Shown: one piece after another, positions 1-8,422 of the stretch
How positions within the stretch are numbered: the first letter of the stretch is position 1
Layout of the letters: each line of letters starts with the position of its first letter
Assembly (NCBI GenBank): GCA_948442255.1
Contig: CAOJRT010000001.1
Coordinates: forward strand, 79,919 to 129,960
Reading direction: 5' to 3'
Length of the DNA stretch: 50,042 bases
DNA from: an uncultured Caryophanales bacterium
Lineage (GTDB): Bacteria; Bacillota_I; Bacilli_A; RF39; UBA660
Made by a program: the position numbers and the translations under genes
Notes under the pieces: model-generated
Seen by the model: the letters and a program-made list of their open reading frames with translations, nothing else
What the model was told of the DNA's origin: nothing
Database searches by the model: none

Positions 1-56
1 CAAAGAAAAAAACTTTGATGGATATTTTAAGCGAAGAAGATAATGATGATGAATAA
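1..56 (+). CDS. 3' end of a gene upstream of terL, probably small terminase subunit (partial)
   Basis: The last 17 codons of an open frame, acidic at the end (EEDNDDE), stop at TAA 54-56 and overlap the start of the large terminase by 14 bases. Overlap with terL and this position are what a small terminase subunit would show, but too little is present to recognise a domain. The assignment rests on synteny alone. Confidence 0.45.
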   Translation, partial: KKKTLMDILSEEDNDDE

Positions 57-1773
57 TATTCAAACACATCCCAGTTATATTTATGCAAAACAAATAGTTA
101 ATGATGAGGTACAACCTCCAAAGTTATATTATGAAAGAAATGGTGAAAGAAAGTTTATATCGCCTAAATATGTAAAAAAACAATGTCAAATATTTCTTGA
201 TATTGCCGATGGTAATGATAGTAAATACATTATAAATGAAAAAAGGATTGCTAAGATAGATAAAATATGTAAAATTTTAGTAATGGCAAAAGGTATTAAG
301 ACTGGATACAAAATATATGATGCCTTGTCAGGCTATCAATGGTTGTTAATTGTAGCAAGTCTTTGTACTGTATATAGAAATAATAAGAAAAAAAGAAGAT
401 ATGAAACGGTACTGCTTGAAATATGTCGTAAAAATGGTAAAACATTTATAGTTGCATTTTTAATATTATTGTTATTTTATTTAGAACCTAAATTTTCAAG
501 GTTCTTTTCTGTTGCACCTGATGGAACATTAGCAAAAGAAATTAAACAGGCACTTGAACCTTTGATTAAAGCAAATATTGATGTATTTGAGGATGGCGAA
601 TTTAAAATATTAAGAGATAATATAACACACAAACCTACTGAAACAGTATATACACCATTAAACACTTCTAAAAACAGGATGGATGGTAGAGAGCCAACAG
701 TATTCGTTGCAGATGAAGTAGGTGCTTTGGTTAATTCTTATCCTATTGAAGCCATGAGGTCAGGTCAATTACTTGTTGTCAATAAATTAGGTTTTTTAAT
801 ATCAACAAAGTATCCGACATTTGATAATCCAATGGAAGATGAAGTCAATTATTTTAAAAAAGTATTAGATGGGATTATAGAGGATGAACATATCTTTGGC
901 TTATTGTTTGAACCGAACGAAACTAAGAATTGGACTACTGATGATGATATTATCTTGCAATCTAATCCATTAGCCTGTGAAATAGAAGCAGTTTATCTTG
1001 ATTTACTTGATAAAAGAAAGAAAGCAATAGAAACTGAAAGTAAGAGAGAAAACTTTTTAACGAAACATTGCAACATTATTTATCAAGGTGCAGGTACTGA
1101 AAGTTTTATTGATGTTAGTGAAGTTCAAAAATGTAGAGTTGATAAAATTGATTGGACTGGTAGAGAAGTTTTTATTGGTGTCGATTTAGCGATGTCTAAT
1201 GATAACTGTGGTGTTGGTATGGTTGCCGATGATGATGGTACTATTTTAGCAGAAGCAATTGGTTTTATCCCTGAGGGTAGAATAGAAGAAAAAAATCAAA
1301 TAGAAAAAATAAATTATAATGAATTTATAAATGCGATGAAATGTATTGCTTGTGGTGATAAAACTGTTGATTATAAAGTCATTGAAGATTTTGTTTTTTC
1401 AATTGAAGAAAAATATGATGTTGTAGTTATGGGAATAGGTTATGATAGATATAATGCATTGTCCTCTGCTCAAAAATGGGATGCAAAATATACAACTGTT
1501 CAAGTAAGACAACATTCAGATACATTACATCCACCAACAAAATTACTTTACGAAAAAATAATGAATAGAGAGTTTAAATATGAAACTAATAAATTACTTG
1601 AAATAAATTTTCAAAATGCTAAATGTGTGTATGATACTAATATGAATAGATATATTCATAAAAAGAAATCTAATGGTAAAGTCGATTTGATATTTTCTTT
1701 ATTAAATGCCATTTATCTATTGCAACAGGAAATATACTTGGAAAATGGAAACTTTTTTGTTCAGGTTGGATAA
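43..1773 (+). CDS. terL: Phage terminase large subunit
   Basis: DNA-packaging motor, 576 aa, a normal length for this family. The ATPase part shows a Walker A-like RKNGKT at residues 129-134 and a Walker B VFVADEV near 220-226. The nuclease part begins at FIGVDLAMSND with Asp381 as the probable first metal ligand. The protein cuts concatemeric phage DNA and pumps it through the portal, which is encoded next. Three ATG codons in a row (43, 46, 49) leave the exact start open, and no strong ribosome binding site is visible, so translation is probably coupled to the overlapping upstream gene. Confidence 0.93.
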   Translation: MMMNNIQTHPSYIYAKQIVNDEVQPPKLYYERNGERKFISPKYVKKQCQIFLDIADGNDSKYIINEKRIAKIDKICKILVMAKGIKTGYKIYDALSGYQWLLIVASLCTVYRNNKKKRRYETVLLEICRKNGKTFIVAFLILLLFYLEPKFSRFFSVAPDGTLAKEIKQALEPLIKANIDVFEDGEFKILRDNITHKPTETVYTPLNTSKNRMDGREPTVFVADEVGALVNSYPIEAMRSGQLLVVNKLGFLISTKYPTFDNPMEDEVNYFKKVLDGIIEDEHIFGLLFEPNETKNWTTDDDIILQSNPLACEIEAVYLDLLDKRKKAIETESKRENFLTKHCNIIYQGAGTESFIDVSEVQKCRVDKIDWTGREVFIGVDLAMSNDNCGVGMVADDDGTILAEAIGFIPEGRIEEKNQIEKINYNEFINAMKCIACGDKTVDYKVIEDFVFSIEEKYDVVVMGIGYDRYNALSSAQKWDAKYTTVQVRQHSDTLHPPTKLLYEKIMNREFKYETNKLLEINFQNAKCVYDTNMNRYIHKKKSNGKVDLIFSLLNAIYLLQQEIYLENGNFFVQVG

Positions 1774-1775
1774 CT

Positions 1776-1855
1776 TTCACATTTTTCACACTCTATTAAT
1801 GATATAATGTATATGTAGAGATACGAGAACAAACAGGAATGTTTGTTTTTTTTAT
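1776..1855 (+). promoter_or_regulatory. Promoter with tandem TTCACA repeats and an immediate terminator-like hairpin
   Basis: Two TTCACA copies (1776-1781 and 1785-1790) are separated by 3 bases and lie 12 bases before a TATAAT (1803-1808). About 20 bases further is an inverted repeat, AACAAAC with GTTTGTT (1828-1847), followed by a T run. The same layout with the same spacings recurs at 18484-18556. There is no good -35 box, so the TTCACA pair may be an activator site. The hairpin looks like an attenuator ahead of the portal gene. Confidence 0.55.
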
Positions 1856-1876
1856 TGCTGAAAGGTGGTGAAAAAA

Positions 1877-3127
1877 ATGAGATTATTTAATTGGATTTCA
1901 AAAAGAGATGAAGCATCAGCATCCAAAGAAGAAGCAGTTGATACACCAATAGAAAGCCAATCAACTGGTGATATTTTATTACAAGCATTGTTAAAAGGCG
2001 AAACCATAAATAAAAATAAGGCAATGTCAATTCCAGCAGTTTCAAGTGCAGTCGATAGAATATCAAATATGGTTGCAATGTTACCTATTAGACTATACAA
2101 AGAGGAAATAACTGATGGCAAAAGAAAAGTTGTCGAAGTTTTAAAAGATGGTAGAACAAAATTGCTAAATCAAGATACTGGTGATACACTCGACCCATTC
2201 CAATTAAAAAAAGCAATGGCAAGAGATTATCTCATTGAAAAAGGTGCTTACATTTATCTTGAAAAATCAAAAAATGAATTTAAATCAATAAGATATGTAG
2301 AGCCTACTCAAATATCCATCATGAAAAATTATGACCCTATATTCAAAGATGTCAAATATGAAGTAAATGGAAAACCTTATGAAACTTTTAATTTTTTAAC
2401 TATATTAAGAAATACAACAGATGGTGCAACAGGAAAAAGCATTGTTGATGAAATATCTAAATCATTAGAAACATCATTTACAACAATTCTTTATGAACTT
2501 GGTCTTGTTAAAAAAGGTGGTGGAAAAAAAGGATTTTTGACTGCTACTAAAAAACTTGGAAAAGAAGAAATGGAAAAGTTAAAACAAGCATGGAAAAATT
2601 ATTATGGCAACAATGAAGAAAATGTTATTGTTCTTAATGATGGTATTGAATTTAAAGAGGGTGCAAATTCTTCTGTTGAATTACAAATTAATGAAAGAAA
2701 GAAAACATTAAAAGAAGATATAAATGATGTATTTCATATTTCTTCAAACTATGATGAAACTGTTAAAGATGCAGTAATGCCAATTATAAGTGCAACAGAA
2801 AGTGCTTTAAATAAAAACTTCTTGCTTGAAAGCGAAAAAGGAGTTTTTTATTTTGCATTTGATACAAAGAAAATCACTCGTGGTTCATTAAAAGAAAGAT
2901 ATGAGGCTTATAAAATCGCATCTGATACAGGATGGCTTGGCACAAATGAAATTCGTGCAGAAGAAGATTATGATGCTATTGATGGATTAGATGTAATTAA
3001 ATTAAGTCTTGCAAATGTTCTATATGATACTACTGAAAAGAAGTATTATACACCAAATACAGGTGCATTAATGGATATGAGTAAGAATAGTGAGAATGGA
3101 GGTGAAAATAATGAAAATACAGGTTAG
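1877..3127 (+). CDS. Phage portal protein (HK97 family)
   Basis: Forms the dodecameric ring at the capsid vertex through which DNA passes. The 416-aa protein shows typical portal features: the early segment with SAVDRISNMVAMLPIRLYK, a central DGATGKS-type segment, and a low-complexity Asn/Glu-rich tail after about residue 395. The ATG at 1877 was chosen because AAAGGTGGTG lies just upstream; in-frame GTG codons at 1865 and 1868 overlap this site. It lies between terminase and protease, as expected, and its end overlaps the protease start by 17 bases. Confidence 0.9.
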   Translation: MRLFNWISKRDEASASKEEAVDTPIESQSTGDILLQALLKGETINKNKAMSIPAVSSAVDRISNMVAMLPIRLYKEEITDGKRKVVEVLKDGRTKLLNQDTGDTLDPFQLKKAMARDYLIEKGAYIYLEKSKNEFKSIRYVEPTQISIMKNYDPIFKDVKYEVNGKPYETFNFLTILRNTTDGATGKSIVDEISKSLETSFTTILYELGLVKKGGGKKGFLTATKKLGKEEMEKLKQAWKNYYGNNEENVIVLNDGIEFKEGANSSVELQINERKKTLKEDINDVFHISSNYDETVKDAVMPIISATESALNKNFLLESEKGVFYFAFDTKKITRGSLKERYEAYKIASDTGWLGTNEIRAEEDYDAIDGLDVIKLSLANVLYDTTEKKYYTPNTGALMDMSKNSENGGENNENTG

Positions 3128-3992
3128 AGATGACAAAGTAATTATTGATGGTTATGTAAATGCAGTTGAAAGATTTTCAAAACCTCTTACTAATAAAAAT
3201 GGTAAAAAGTTTATTGAAAGAATAATGCCATCTGTATTTCAAAGAGCCATTGAAAAGAATGATGCTATTAAAGTTTTACTAAATCATAATTACGATATGG
3301 AACTTGCAAATACCAAAGATGGAAGTGCAAAACTATATGAAGATAATATTGGTTTAAGAGCAATAGTTGAAGTTAGTGATGCTACTGTCATAGAGAAAGC
3401 AAAACAAAATAAATTGCGAGGTTGGTCATTTGGCTTTATTTGTAATAAAGAAGATGAAGAAATAAATGACAATGGTATTAGTGAAAGAACAGTACGAGAT
3501 ATTGATTTATTTGAAGTATCTATTATTGATGATAGAAAGATACCTGCTTATATTGGTACAAGTATTGAAATGCGTGATGGTGAAGTAAAAGAAATTGAAT
3601 TTAGATATGAAGAAACTGAAAGTGATGAAAATACACAATCAGAAGATAGTGTCAAAAATGAAAATTTTAGTAGCATGACTGCATCACAAAAAAGAGAATT
3701 GTTAAATGGTGCTTATAGGCAAACATTTAGCAATGGTTGGTTAGAAGATTATGATGACTATTTTGTTTATGGAAGTATAAAAGAAGATAGCACATTGTAT
3801 AAGATGCCTTATACAATAACCGATGGTGTTGTAAGTATAGATACATCTAAGCAAGTTAAAGTTGTGAGAGGTGGATATAAAGAAGTAAGGTATGAAGAAA
3901 AACCCGAACAACAACCTAAACAGGAAGTTGAAAAAATAGATTTCTCTGAATACGAGAATAGAATAAAAAAAATTAAGGAGGAAACAGAATGA
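3111..3992 (+). CDS. HK97-type prohead protease
   Basis: Serine protease (family U35/S78) that matures the prohead. The first 150 residues match the family: FSKPLTNKNGKKF early, the catalytic His in the LLNHN segment, and the catalytic Ser in GWSFGF. The remaining part (about residues 170-293) is an acidic and lysine-rich extension of unknown role, perhaps scaffold-like. ATG 3111 follows GGAGGTG with 6-base spacing, so translation starts inside the last codons of the portal gene. The stop overlaps the capsid start by 4 bases (ATGA). Confidence 0.88.
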   Translation: MKIQVRDDKVIIDGYVNAVERFSKPLTNKNGKKFIERIMPSVFQRAIEKNDAIKVLLNHNYDMELANTKDGSAKLYEDNIGLRAIVEVSDATVIEKAKQNKLRGWSFGFICNKEDEEINDNGISERTVRDIDLFEVSIIDDRKIPAYIGTSIEMRDGEVKEIEFRYEETESDENTQSEDSVKNENFSSMTASQKRELLNGAYRQTFSNGWLEDYDDYFVYGSIKEDSTLYKMPYTITDGVVSIDTSKQVKVVRGGYKEVRYEEKPEQQPKQEVEKIDFSEYENRIKKIKEETE

Positions 3993-5203
3993 AAAACAAT
4001 GAGTTAAAAAAGTATGCTGAAATGAAAGCAGACAAGCAAAAAGAAATGACTGATTTAGTCGAAAAAGTAAAAGGTGAAGAAAGAGCAATGACACCAGAAG
4101 AAGATGAATTGTTCAATCAACTTGAAAAAGATATCCAAGCAATTAATGATACAGTTGCTAAGATAAATAAAAGTCGCCAACTAACAGAAGAAGATGGTGC
4201 AAGTAAAAATGATGAAAAGGAGGGAAAAAATATGTCAGAAGAAGAAAGAGCAATGGAAATTGAACAAAGAGATATTGAAGATTTTGCCAAATATATTAGA
4301 GGTGAATTCGTAGAACAAAGAGCAGATGGCGATTTTGGTAAAGGTAAAGCAGGAGCAGTAATCCCTACTACAATTGCAAATAAAATTATCATGACTGCTT
4401 ATAATATGAGTCCAATCCTAGAAAAATGTACACCATACAACACAAAGGGTAAATTATCAATTCCTGTTTATGGTAAAGATAGCAAAGGTAATGATATTAC
4501 AGTATCTTATGCAGAAGATTTTACTGATTTAGTTGAAAAAGCAGGAGCAATAACTTCTGTTGATTTAGATGATTATTTAATTGGTGCATTAGCAAAATTA
4601 GGTAATTCATTAATTAATAATACTGATATTGATTTAGTTAATATGGTAATAAATATTATTGCTGAATATGTAAAAATCTTCTTAGAAGGACAAATTTTAA
4701 ATGGTTCTGACAAAATAACTGGATGTAAAGATATTACTAGAATTCATGAAGTTGCAACAGCAGTTATCACTTATGATGATTTAGTAAAATTAAAGAATAA
4801 AGTTATTCAATCATTTAGAAAAGGTTCTATTTGGGTAATGAACCAAGATACTGAAACTGCTATTGAATTAATTAAAGATGCAAATGATAATCCTATCTTT
4901 GTTGCAGACCCAACTGGTGAATTTGATGGTAAAGTCTTAGGATACCCTGTTTATGTTTCTGATAATATGGCAGGTATTGAAGCAGGAAAAAGACCTATAA
5001 TTTTTGGTAATTTTAGTGGTATTGCTTTAAAGAAATCAAAAGACTTAGAATTACAAATTCTTAAAGAAAAATATGCTACTCAACATGCTACTGGTATCGT
5101 TGCATGGTTAGAAGCAGATGCAAAAGTTGAACATCTTCAAAAATTATCAGCATTAGATATAAAATCAGCAACAACACCATCTAATCCATCAGACAACAAC
5201 TAA
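3989..5203 (+). CDS. Phage major capsid protein (HK97 fold)
   Basis: Main shell protein, 404 aa. Residues 1-100 are charged and predicted helical (delta/scaffold domain, rich in Glu and Lys), to be removed by the protease encoded just before. The mature part begins near GAVIPTTIANKIIM and contains the E-loop/P-domain-like segments typical of the family, such as ILEKCTPYNTKGKLSIPVYG, and a C-terminal region with GIVAWLEADAKVEH. Ribosome binding site AGGAGGAAAC precedes ATG 3989. Confidence 0.92.
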   Translation: MKNNELKKYAEMKADKQKEMTDLVEKVKGEERAMTPEEDELFNQLEKDIQAINDTVAKINKSRQLTEEDGASKNDEKEGKNMSEEERAMEIEQRDIEDFAKYIRGEFVEQRADGDFGKGKAGAVIPTTIANKIIMTAYNMSPILEKCTPYNTKGKLSIPVYGKDSKGNDITVSYAEDFTDLVEKAGAITSVDLDDYLIGALAKLGNSLINNTDIDLVNMVINIIAEYVKIFLEGQILNGSDKITGCKDITRIHEVATAVITYDDLVKLKNKVIQSFRKGSIWVMNQDTETAIELIKDANDNPIFVADPTGEFDGKVLGYPVYVSDNMAGIEAGKRPIIFGNFSGIALKKSKDLELQILKEKYATQHATGIVAWLEADAKVEHLQKLSALDIKSATTPSNPSDNN

Positions 5204-5592
5204 TGTATATTGTTTTAAAAAGTTTTGCTGGTAAGGAATATTCAGGTACAAAAGGTAAACCAATTGAAATTAAAGACAAAGATTTTGCTAAGTCTTTAAT
5301 CAAGGCTGGTTTTATCGCTGAATATAGTAAGCAAGATAAAAAAAATGCAGATAAGGATAAAGAAATTGTTGAATTAAAATCAACAATTTCTAAACTTACT
5401 GATGAAAATACAAAATTAGAAGAAGAAAAAGCAGAATTGATTTTAAAAGTTCAAGAACTAGAAAATGCCTCTGCCGATGCTTCTACTGATGATACTGAAA
5501 ACAATGGAAATGGTACAGATGGTGCTACTGAAAACCATAGCGAAAATGAAGATGATAATAAAGATACCAATAAAGCATCTAACAATAAGTAA
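5203..5592 (+). CDS. Small phage protein with coiled coil, capsid-adjacent
   Basis: 129 aa, starting at the A of the capsid stop (TAATG), so translation is probably coupled. Residues 1-45 form a compact domain (YIVLKSFAGKEYSGTKG); residues 50-90 are a Lys/Glu heptad-like coiled coil; the rest is Asp/Asn/Glu-rich low complexity. Genes in this position are often head decoration or connector accessory proteins, but I do not recognise a specific family. Confidence 0.7.
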   Translation: MYIVLKSFAGKEYSGTKGKPIEIKDKDFAKSLIKAGFIAEYSKQDKKNADKDKEIVELKSTISKLTDENTKLEEEKAELILKVQELENASADASTDDTENNGNGTDGATENHSENEDDNKDTNKASNNK

Positions 5593-5635
5593 TTAATTTG
5601 TTGTTCGGGCTAAACTTCCAAAAGGAGGAAACAAT

Positions 5636-5929
5636 ATGATTACTAAGGTTAGTGAAATTACTGTTGAAGATTTAAAGACTTATCTTAGGATAAGTGATGA
5701 CTTATCAAATGATGATAAAAAATTCCTAAAAACGATTTTAAATAGTTCAATAAACTATATAAAAAATAATACTGGTATTGATGATGTGGATAAATATAGT
5801 GATTTAGTTATAGTTGTCTTTGTATTATGTCAAGATATGTATGATAATAGAACTTTATATGTTGATAAAAACAATGTAAATAAAGTTGTTTCGTCTATTT
5901 TAGGGCAACATGATAATAACCTTTTATGA
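5636..5929 (+). CDS. Phage head-tail connector protein (gp6-like adaptor)
   Basis: 97 aa, the usual size. The pattern VEDLKTYLRISDDLSNDDKKFLKTILNSSINYIKNNTG is characteristic of the gp6/gp15-like adaptor family that forms the ring under the portal. It has a strong AAGGAGG site before ATG 5636. Its TGA stop overlaps the start of the next gene by 4 bases, one of several proofs that TGA is a stop here. Confidence 0.85.
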   Translation: MITKVSEITVEDLKTYLRISDDLSNDDKKFLKTILNSSINYIKNNTGIDDVDKYSDLVIVVFVLCQDMYDNRTLYVDKNNVNKVVSSILGQHDNNLL

Positions 5930-6252
5930 TAAATGCAGGTAAGTATAATAAAAAGATAGAAATACTTGGAATTAAACCTGTAAAGGATAAAGGTGGCTTT
6001 AAAAAAGATGAAGAATATATTGTATTAAAAACTTATGCATCTATAAAAACAACTAGGGGTTATACCCTTATTCAAAATGATAGTGATTTTGAAAAAGCAT
6101 ATACAAATTTTACTATAAGATATCCACAGGTTAATATTAGTAGAGATATGATTATTAAATATAATTCAAAAACTTATACAATTGAATATTTAAATGATAT
6201 TGATGAAAAACATATTGAATTAGAAATTCAAGCAAAACTGGTTAATAAATAA
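5926..6252 (+). CDS. Phage head closure / head-tail joining protein
   Basis: 108 aa, all-beta pattern (KIEILGIKPVKDKGGFKK, later KTYTIEYLNDIDEKHIELE) as in SPP1 gp16-like head closure proteins, which plug the capsid after packaging. Position between the gp6-like adaptor and the gp10-like protein supports the call. It overlaps both neighbours (ATGA upstream; TAATG downstream), so the connector genes form a tight translational block. Confidence 0.8.
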   Translation: MINAGKYNKKIEILGIKPVKDKGGFKKDEEYIVLKTYASIKTTRGYTLIQNDSDFEKAYTNFTIRYPQVNISRDMIIKYNSKTYTIEYLNDIDEKHIELEIQAKLVNK

Positions 6253-6665
6253 TGGCAAAGTTTAAAGCAGAATTACCGATTGATATAATTCAATCTTTTG
6301 AAAAGTTGGAGTCTAGTTGTCAAGAGATGATTGGTGAAATGACTAAGGCAGGAGCAGAAACTGTATATAAAAAGGCAGTTGTAAATATGAGAAAATCATT
6401 TAAACATTCTGCTGATTTAGAAAAGTGTTTAAAGATTACAAAGACTTATAAAACACCATCTGATGGTGGTGTAAATACTAAAATAGGTATTTATGGATAT
6501 TTACGAGGTGATAAGTCTAAACCTGCACCTTTAATTGCCAATTCAAGAGAACACGGAAATTCAAGAGGCGAAAAAAGGAAACCTTTTTTCAAAAAATCTT
6601 TTGTAAAAAGTGATATTGAAAGAGAAATGATTAGGGTTCAAGATAAATATTTACCAAAGGGGTGA
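6252..6665 (+). CDS. HK97 gp10-family head-tail protein
   Basis: 137 aa. The segment FEKLESSCQEMIGEMTKAGAETVYKKAV and the basic C-terminal part SREHGNSRGEKRKPFFKKSF match the HK97 gp10/tail-completion family. It probably takes part in joining tail to head. The gene starts at the last base of the preceding stop and ends with TGA. Confidence 0.8.
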   Translation: MAKFKAELPIDIIQSFEKLESSCQEMIGEMTKAGAETVYKKAVVNMRKSFKHSADLEKCLKITKTYKTPSDGGVNTKIGIYGYLRGDKSKPAPLIANSREHGNSRGEKRKPFFKKSFVKSDIEREMIRVQDKYLPKG

Positions 6666-6671
6666 TAAATT

Positions 6672-7016
6672 ATGAATGAAGAAATAGAAGAAATTTTTCA
6701 AGGAAAAATAACTGTTGATAAAAAGGATATTCCAATAAGTTTTATGGAATATACAGGCAATAGTATTGATTATATAGTTTATTACAATGATGGTGATACT
6801 CCTTGTTATAGTGAGGATGATGAAGTTGTTTATAGTAAAAATGAATTAGAATTTAATATATATACAAAAGGGAATTATTTAAATATAGTTAAGGAATTAA
6901 AGAAAATATTAAAAAGTCATAATTACGACTGGTTAGGTGATGAGGGTGATTTGTATGAAACAGATACCAAATATCACCATTTTGTTGTAACATTTGAAAA
7001 ATTAAGGAGGATATGA
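6672..7016 (+). CDS. Phage tail terminator-like protein
   Basis: 114 aa, between the gp10-family gene and the tail tube gene, where siphophages encode the tail terminator/completion protein. The order of strands and helices (EFNIYTKGNYLNIVKELKKILKSHNYDW and a C-terminal YHHFVVTFEKLRRI) fits a minor tail protein fold, but the exact family is not recognised from the sequence. The ribosome binding site is AAGGGGTGA, inside the end of the preceding gene. Confidence 0.65.
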   Translation: MNEEIEEIFQGKITVDKKDIPISFMEYTGNSIDYIVYYNDGDTPCYSEDDEVVYSKNELEFNIYTKGNYLNIVKELKKILKSHNYDWLGDEGDLYETDTKYHHFVVTFEKLRRI

Positions 7017-7017
7017 T

Positions 7018-7692
7018 ATGGCAAGAATAGGTTTAAAGAATTTTAGATATTCTGAATTAGATGAAAACGAAAATGTTATTGCACCTAAATCACTTGGTAA
7101 AGCAATAGATTGTAAGGTTTCATTGGAATTAAATAGTGCAGAATTATATGGCGATGATGCACTAGCAGAAAGTGATTATACATTCAATAAAGGAAGTGTA
7201 ACAATTTCTATTGATGATGATGATGATAAAGTATTAGCACCATTATTAGGACACACTATTAGTGAAGAATATGTTGCTACTACTGATAAAACACCAACAT
7301 CAAGCAAAACATATTATACTAAATCAGGTAGTGAATATACTAAGTTTACAGGTTCTACTTTTACGACAGGTACAACTTATTATGAAAAAAGCACTACATT
7401 TGGTGAAGTAATTAGAAAAGATACAGATGTAGCACCTTATGTTGCATTTGGTAGAATTTTAACTAAAATTGTTAATGGTGTCTATAAGTATAAAGTAGAA
7501 TTCTTATCAAAGGTTAAATTCAAAGATACTATGCCTGATGAAAAAACAAAAGGTGAGTCAATTGAATTCACTACAATTTCAATAGAGGGAACTGTAATGA
7601 AAAAAGCCAATGGTGAGTGGTCTAGGGCTAAAACATTTGCTACTTATGAAGAAGCGAGTGAATACTTAGATAGTTTATTAACAAAAAAATAG
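7018..7692 (+). CDS. Phage major tail tube protein
   Basis: 224 aa. The start (ARIGLKNFRYSELDENENV) and the acidic segment VTISIDDDDDKVLAPLLGH fit Gram-positive siphophage tail tube proteins, which stack as hexameric rings around the tape measure. Residues about 89-127 are a Ser/Thr/Tyr-rich insertion with two TYY repeats (KTYYTKSGSEYTK and TTYYEKS), probably a surface-exposed appendage. It is followed by an internal hairpin before the chaperone gene. Confidence 0.82.
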   Translation: MARIGLKNFRYSELDENENVIAPKSLGKAIDCKVSLELNSAELYGDDALAESDYTFNKGSVTISIDDDDDKVLAPLLGHTISEEYVATTDKTPTSSKTYYTKSGSEYTKFTGSTFTTGTTYYEKSTTFGEVIRKDTDVAPYVAFGRILTKIVNGVYKYKVEFLSKVKFKDTMPDEKTKGESIEFTTISIEGTVMKKANGEWSRAKTFATYEEASEYLDSLLTKK

Positions 7693-7758
7693 TCAAAAAT
7701 TTTAATAAAGAAAACTTATAAATCTTTTCGAAGAAACAGTGAAAAAATCTGATAGAAG

Positions 7759-7806
7759 AAAGGGTAAAGAACTAGAAATTAATCTGGTCTTTACCCTTTT
7801 TTATTT
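7759..7806 (+). terminator. Strong hairpin inside the tail operon
   Basis: A 12-bp inverted repeat, AAAGGGTAAAGA (7759-7770) with TCTTTACCCTTT (7788-7799), extended inward by about 5 more pairs, is followed by a T-rich run. It lies between the tail tube gene and the chaperone gene. No new promoter is obvious after it, so it may be a partial terminator that lowers expression of downstream minor tail genes relative to the tube. Confidence 0.7.
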
Positions 7807-7832
7807 TATTTATATTTAGAAAGGGTGAGATT

Positions 7833-8192
7833 ATGAAAGAAAAAGAAGCAGTTTTTTCTGTAAATGGTAAAGAATATAAAGCAGTTTTTAACCTAAATGT
7901 TATGCAAGAAATTCAAATTGAATATGAAACATTTGCAAGATGGGGTGAATTAACTGATGGAAAAGGTGAAAAGGGCGAAGTTGATATAAAGGCTTTAATA
8001 TTTGGAATTAAAGCAATGTTAAATGAAGCGATTGATATTGAAAATGAAACCTTAACAGATAATAAAAAGCCATATTTAACTGAAAAGCAAGTTGGTAGAT
8101 TAATTACAGAAATGGGATTAAAAGAAGCCACTCAAAAATTAAATTCAACAGTTATTAACTCAACTAAGGATGATAAACCAAAAAACGAGTAA
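7833..8192 (+). CDS. Tail assembly chaperone, short form (gpG-like)
   Basis: 119 aa, directly upstream of the tape measure gene, where siphophages encode the G/GT chaperones that coat the tape measure during tail assembly. The pattern YKAVFNLNVMQEIQIEYETFARWGELTD fits Gram-positive tail assembly chaperones. The end contains the slippery heptamer A AAA AAC (8180-8186) just before the TAA at 8190-8192, so a longer form is likely made by -1 frameshifting. Ribosome binding site is GAAAGGGTGAG. Confidence 0.85.
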   Translation: MKEKEAVFSVNGKEYKAVFNLNVMQEIQIEYETFARWGELTDGKGEKGEVDIKALIFGIKAMLNEAIDIENETLTDNKKPYLTEKQVGRLITEMGLKEATQKLNSTVINSTKDDKPKNE

Positions 8193-8407
8193 TCCACGAG
8201 GAAGATGAAAACGAAAAAATAGATTTCTCGTGGTTTTCATTTATTGGTGTTAATAAGTTGGGTTTTAGTGAAAAGGAAGTATTTAGAATGACATTAAGAA
8301 AATTCAATATGTTGTGGGAAAAATACAAATTTTATTTTGATTTAGAAAAAAATTCAACTTATAGAGAAATGGAAAAAGCCCAAGCAGAAGAAGATGAATG
8401 GTTATAG
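8186..8407 (+). CDS. Frameshift extension of the tail chaperone (gpGT-like T domain)
   Basis: After a -1 slip at A AAA AAC, reading continues from CGA 8186 for 73 codons (RVIHEEDENEKIDFSW..., ending in AEEDEWL) to TAG 8405-8407, giving a fusion of about 191 aa. The frame is open without its own ribosome binding site or a usable ATG near its beginning, and stops just before the tape measure gene. This is the classic layout of lambda G/GT and its Gram-positive counterparts. The frameshift itself is inferred. Confidence 0.8.
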   Translation, partial: RVIHEEDENEKIDFSWFSFIGVNKLGFSEKEVFRMTLRKFNMLWEKYKFYFDLEKNSTYREMEKAQAEEDEWL

Positions 8408-8422
8408 GAGGGAGGTAAAACT

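Noticed and set aside
3741..4094. Minus-strand open frames of 60-117 codons across the phage genes
   Set aside because: They lie antisense to well supported genes, lack ribosome binding sites and have no recognisable domains; they arise from the AT-rich codon use.
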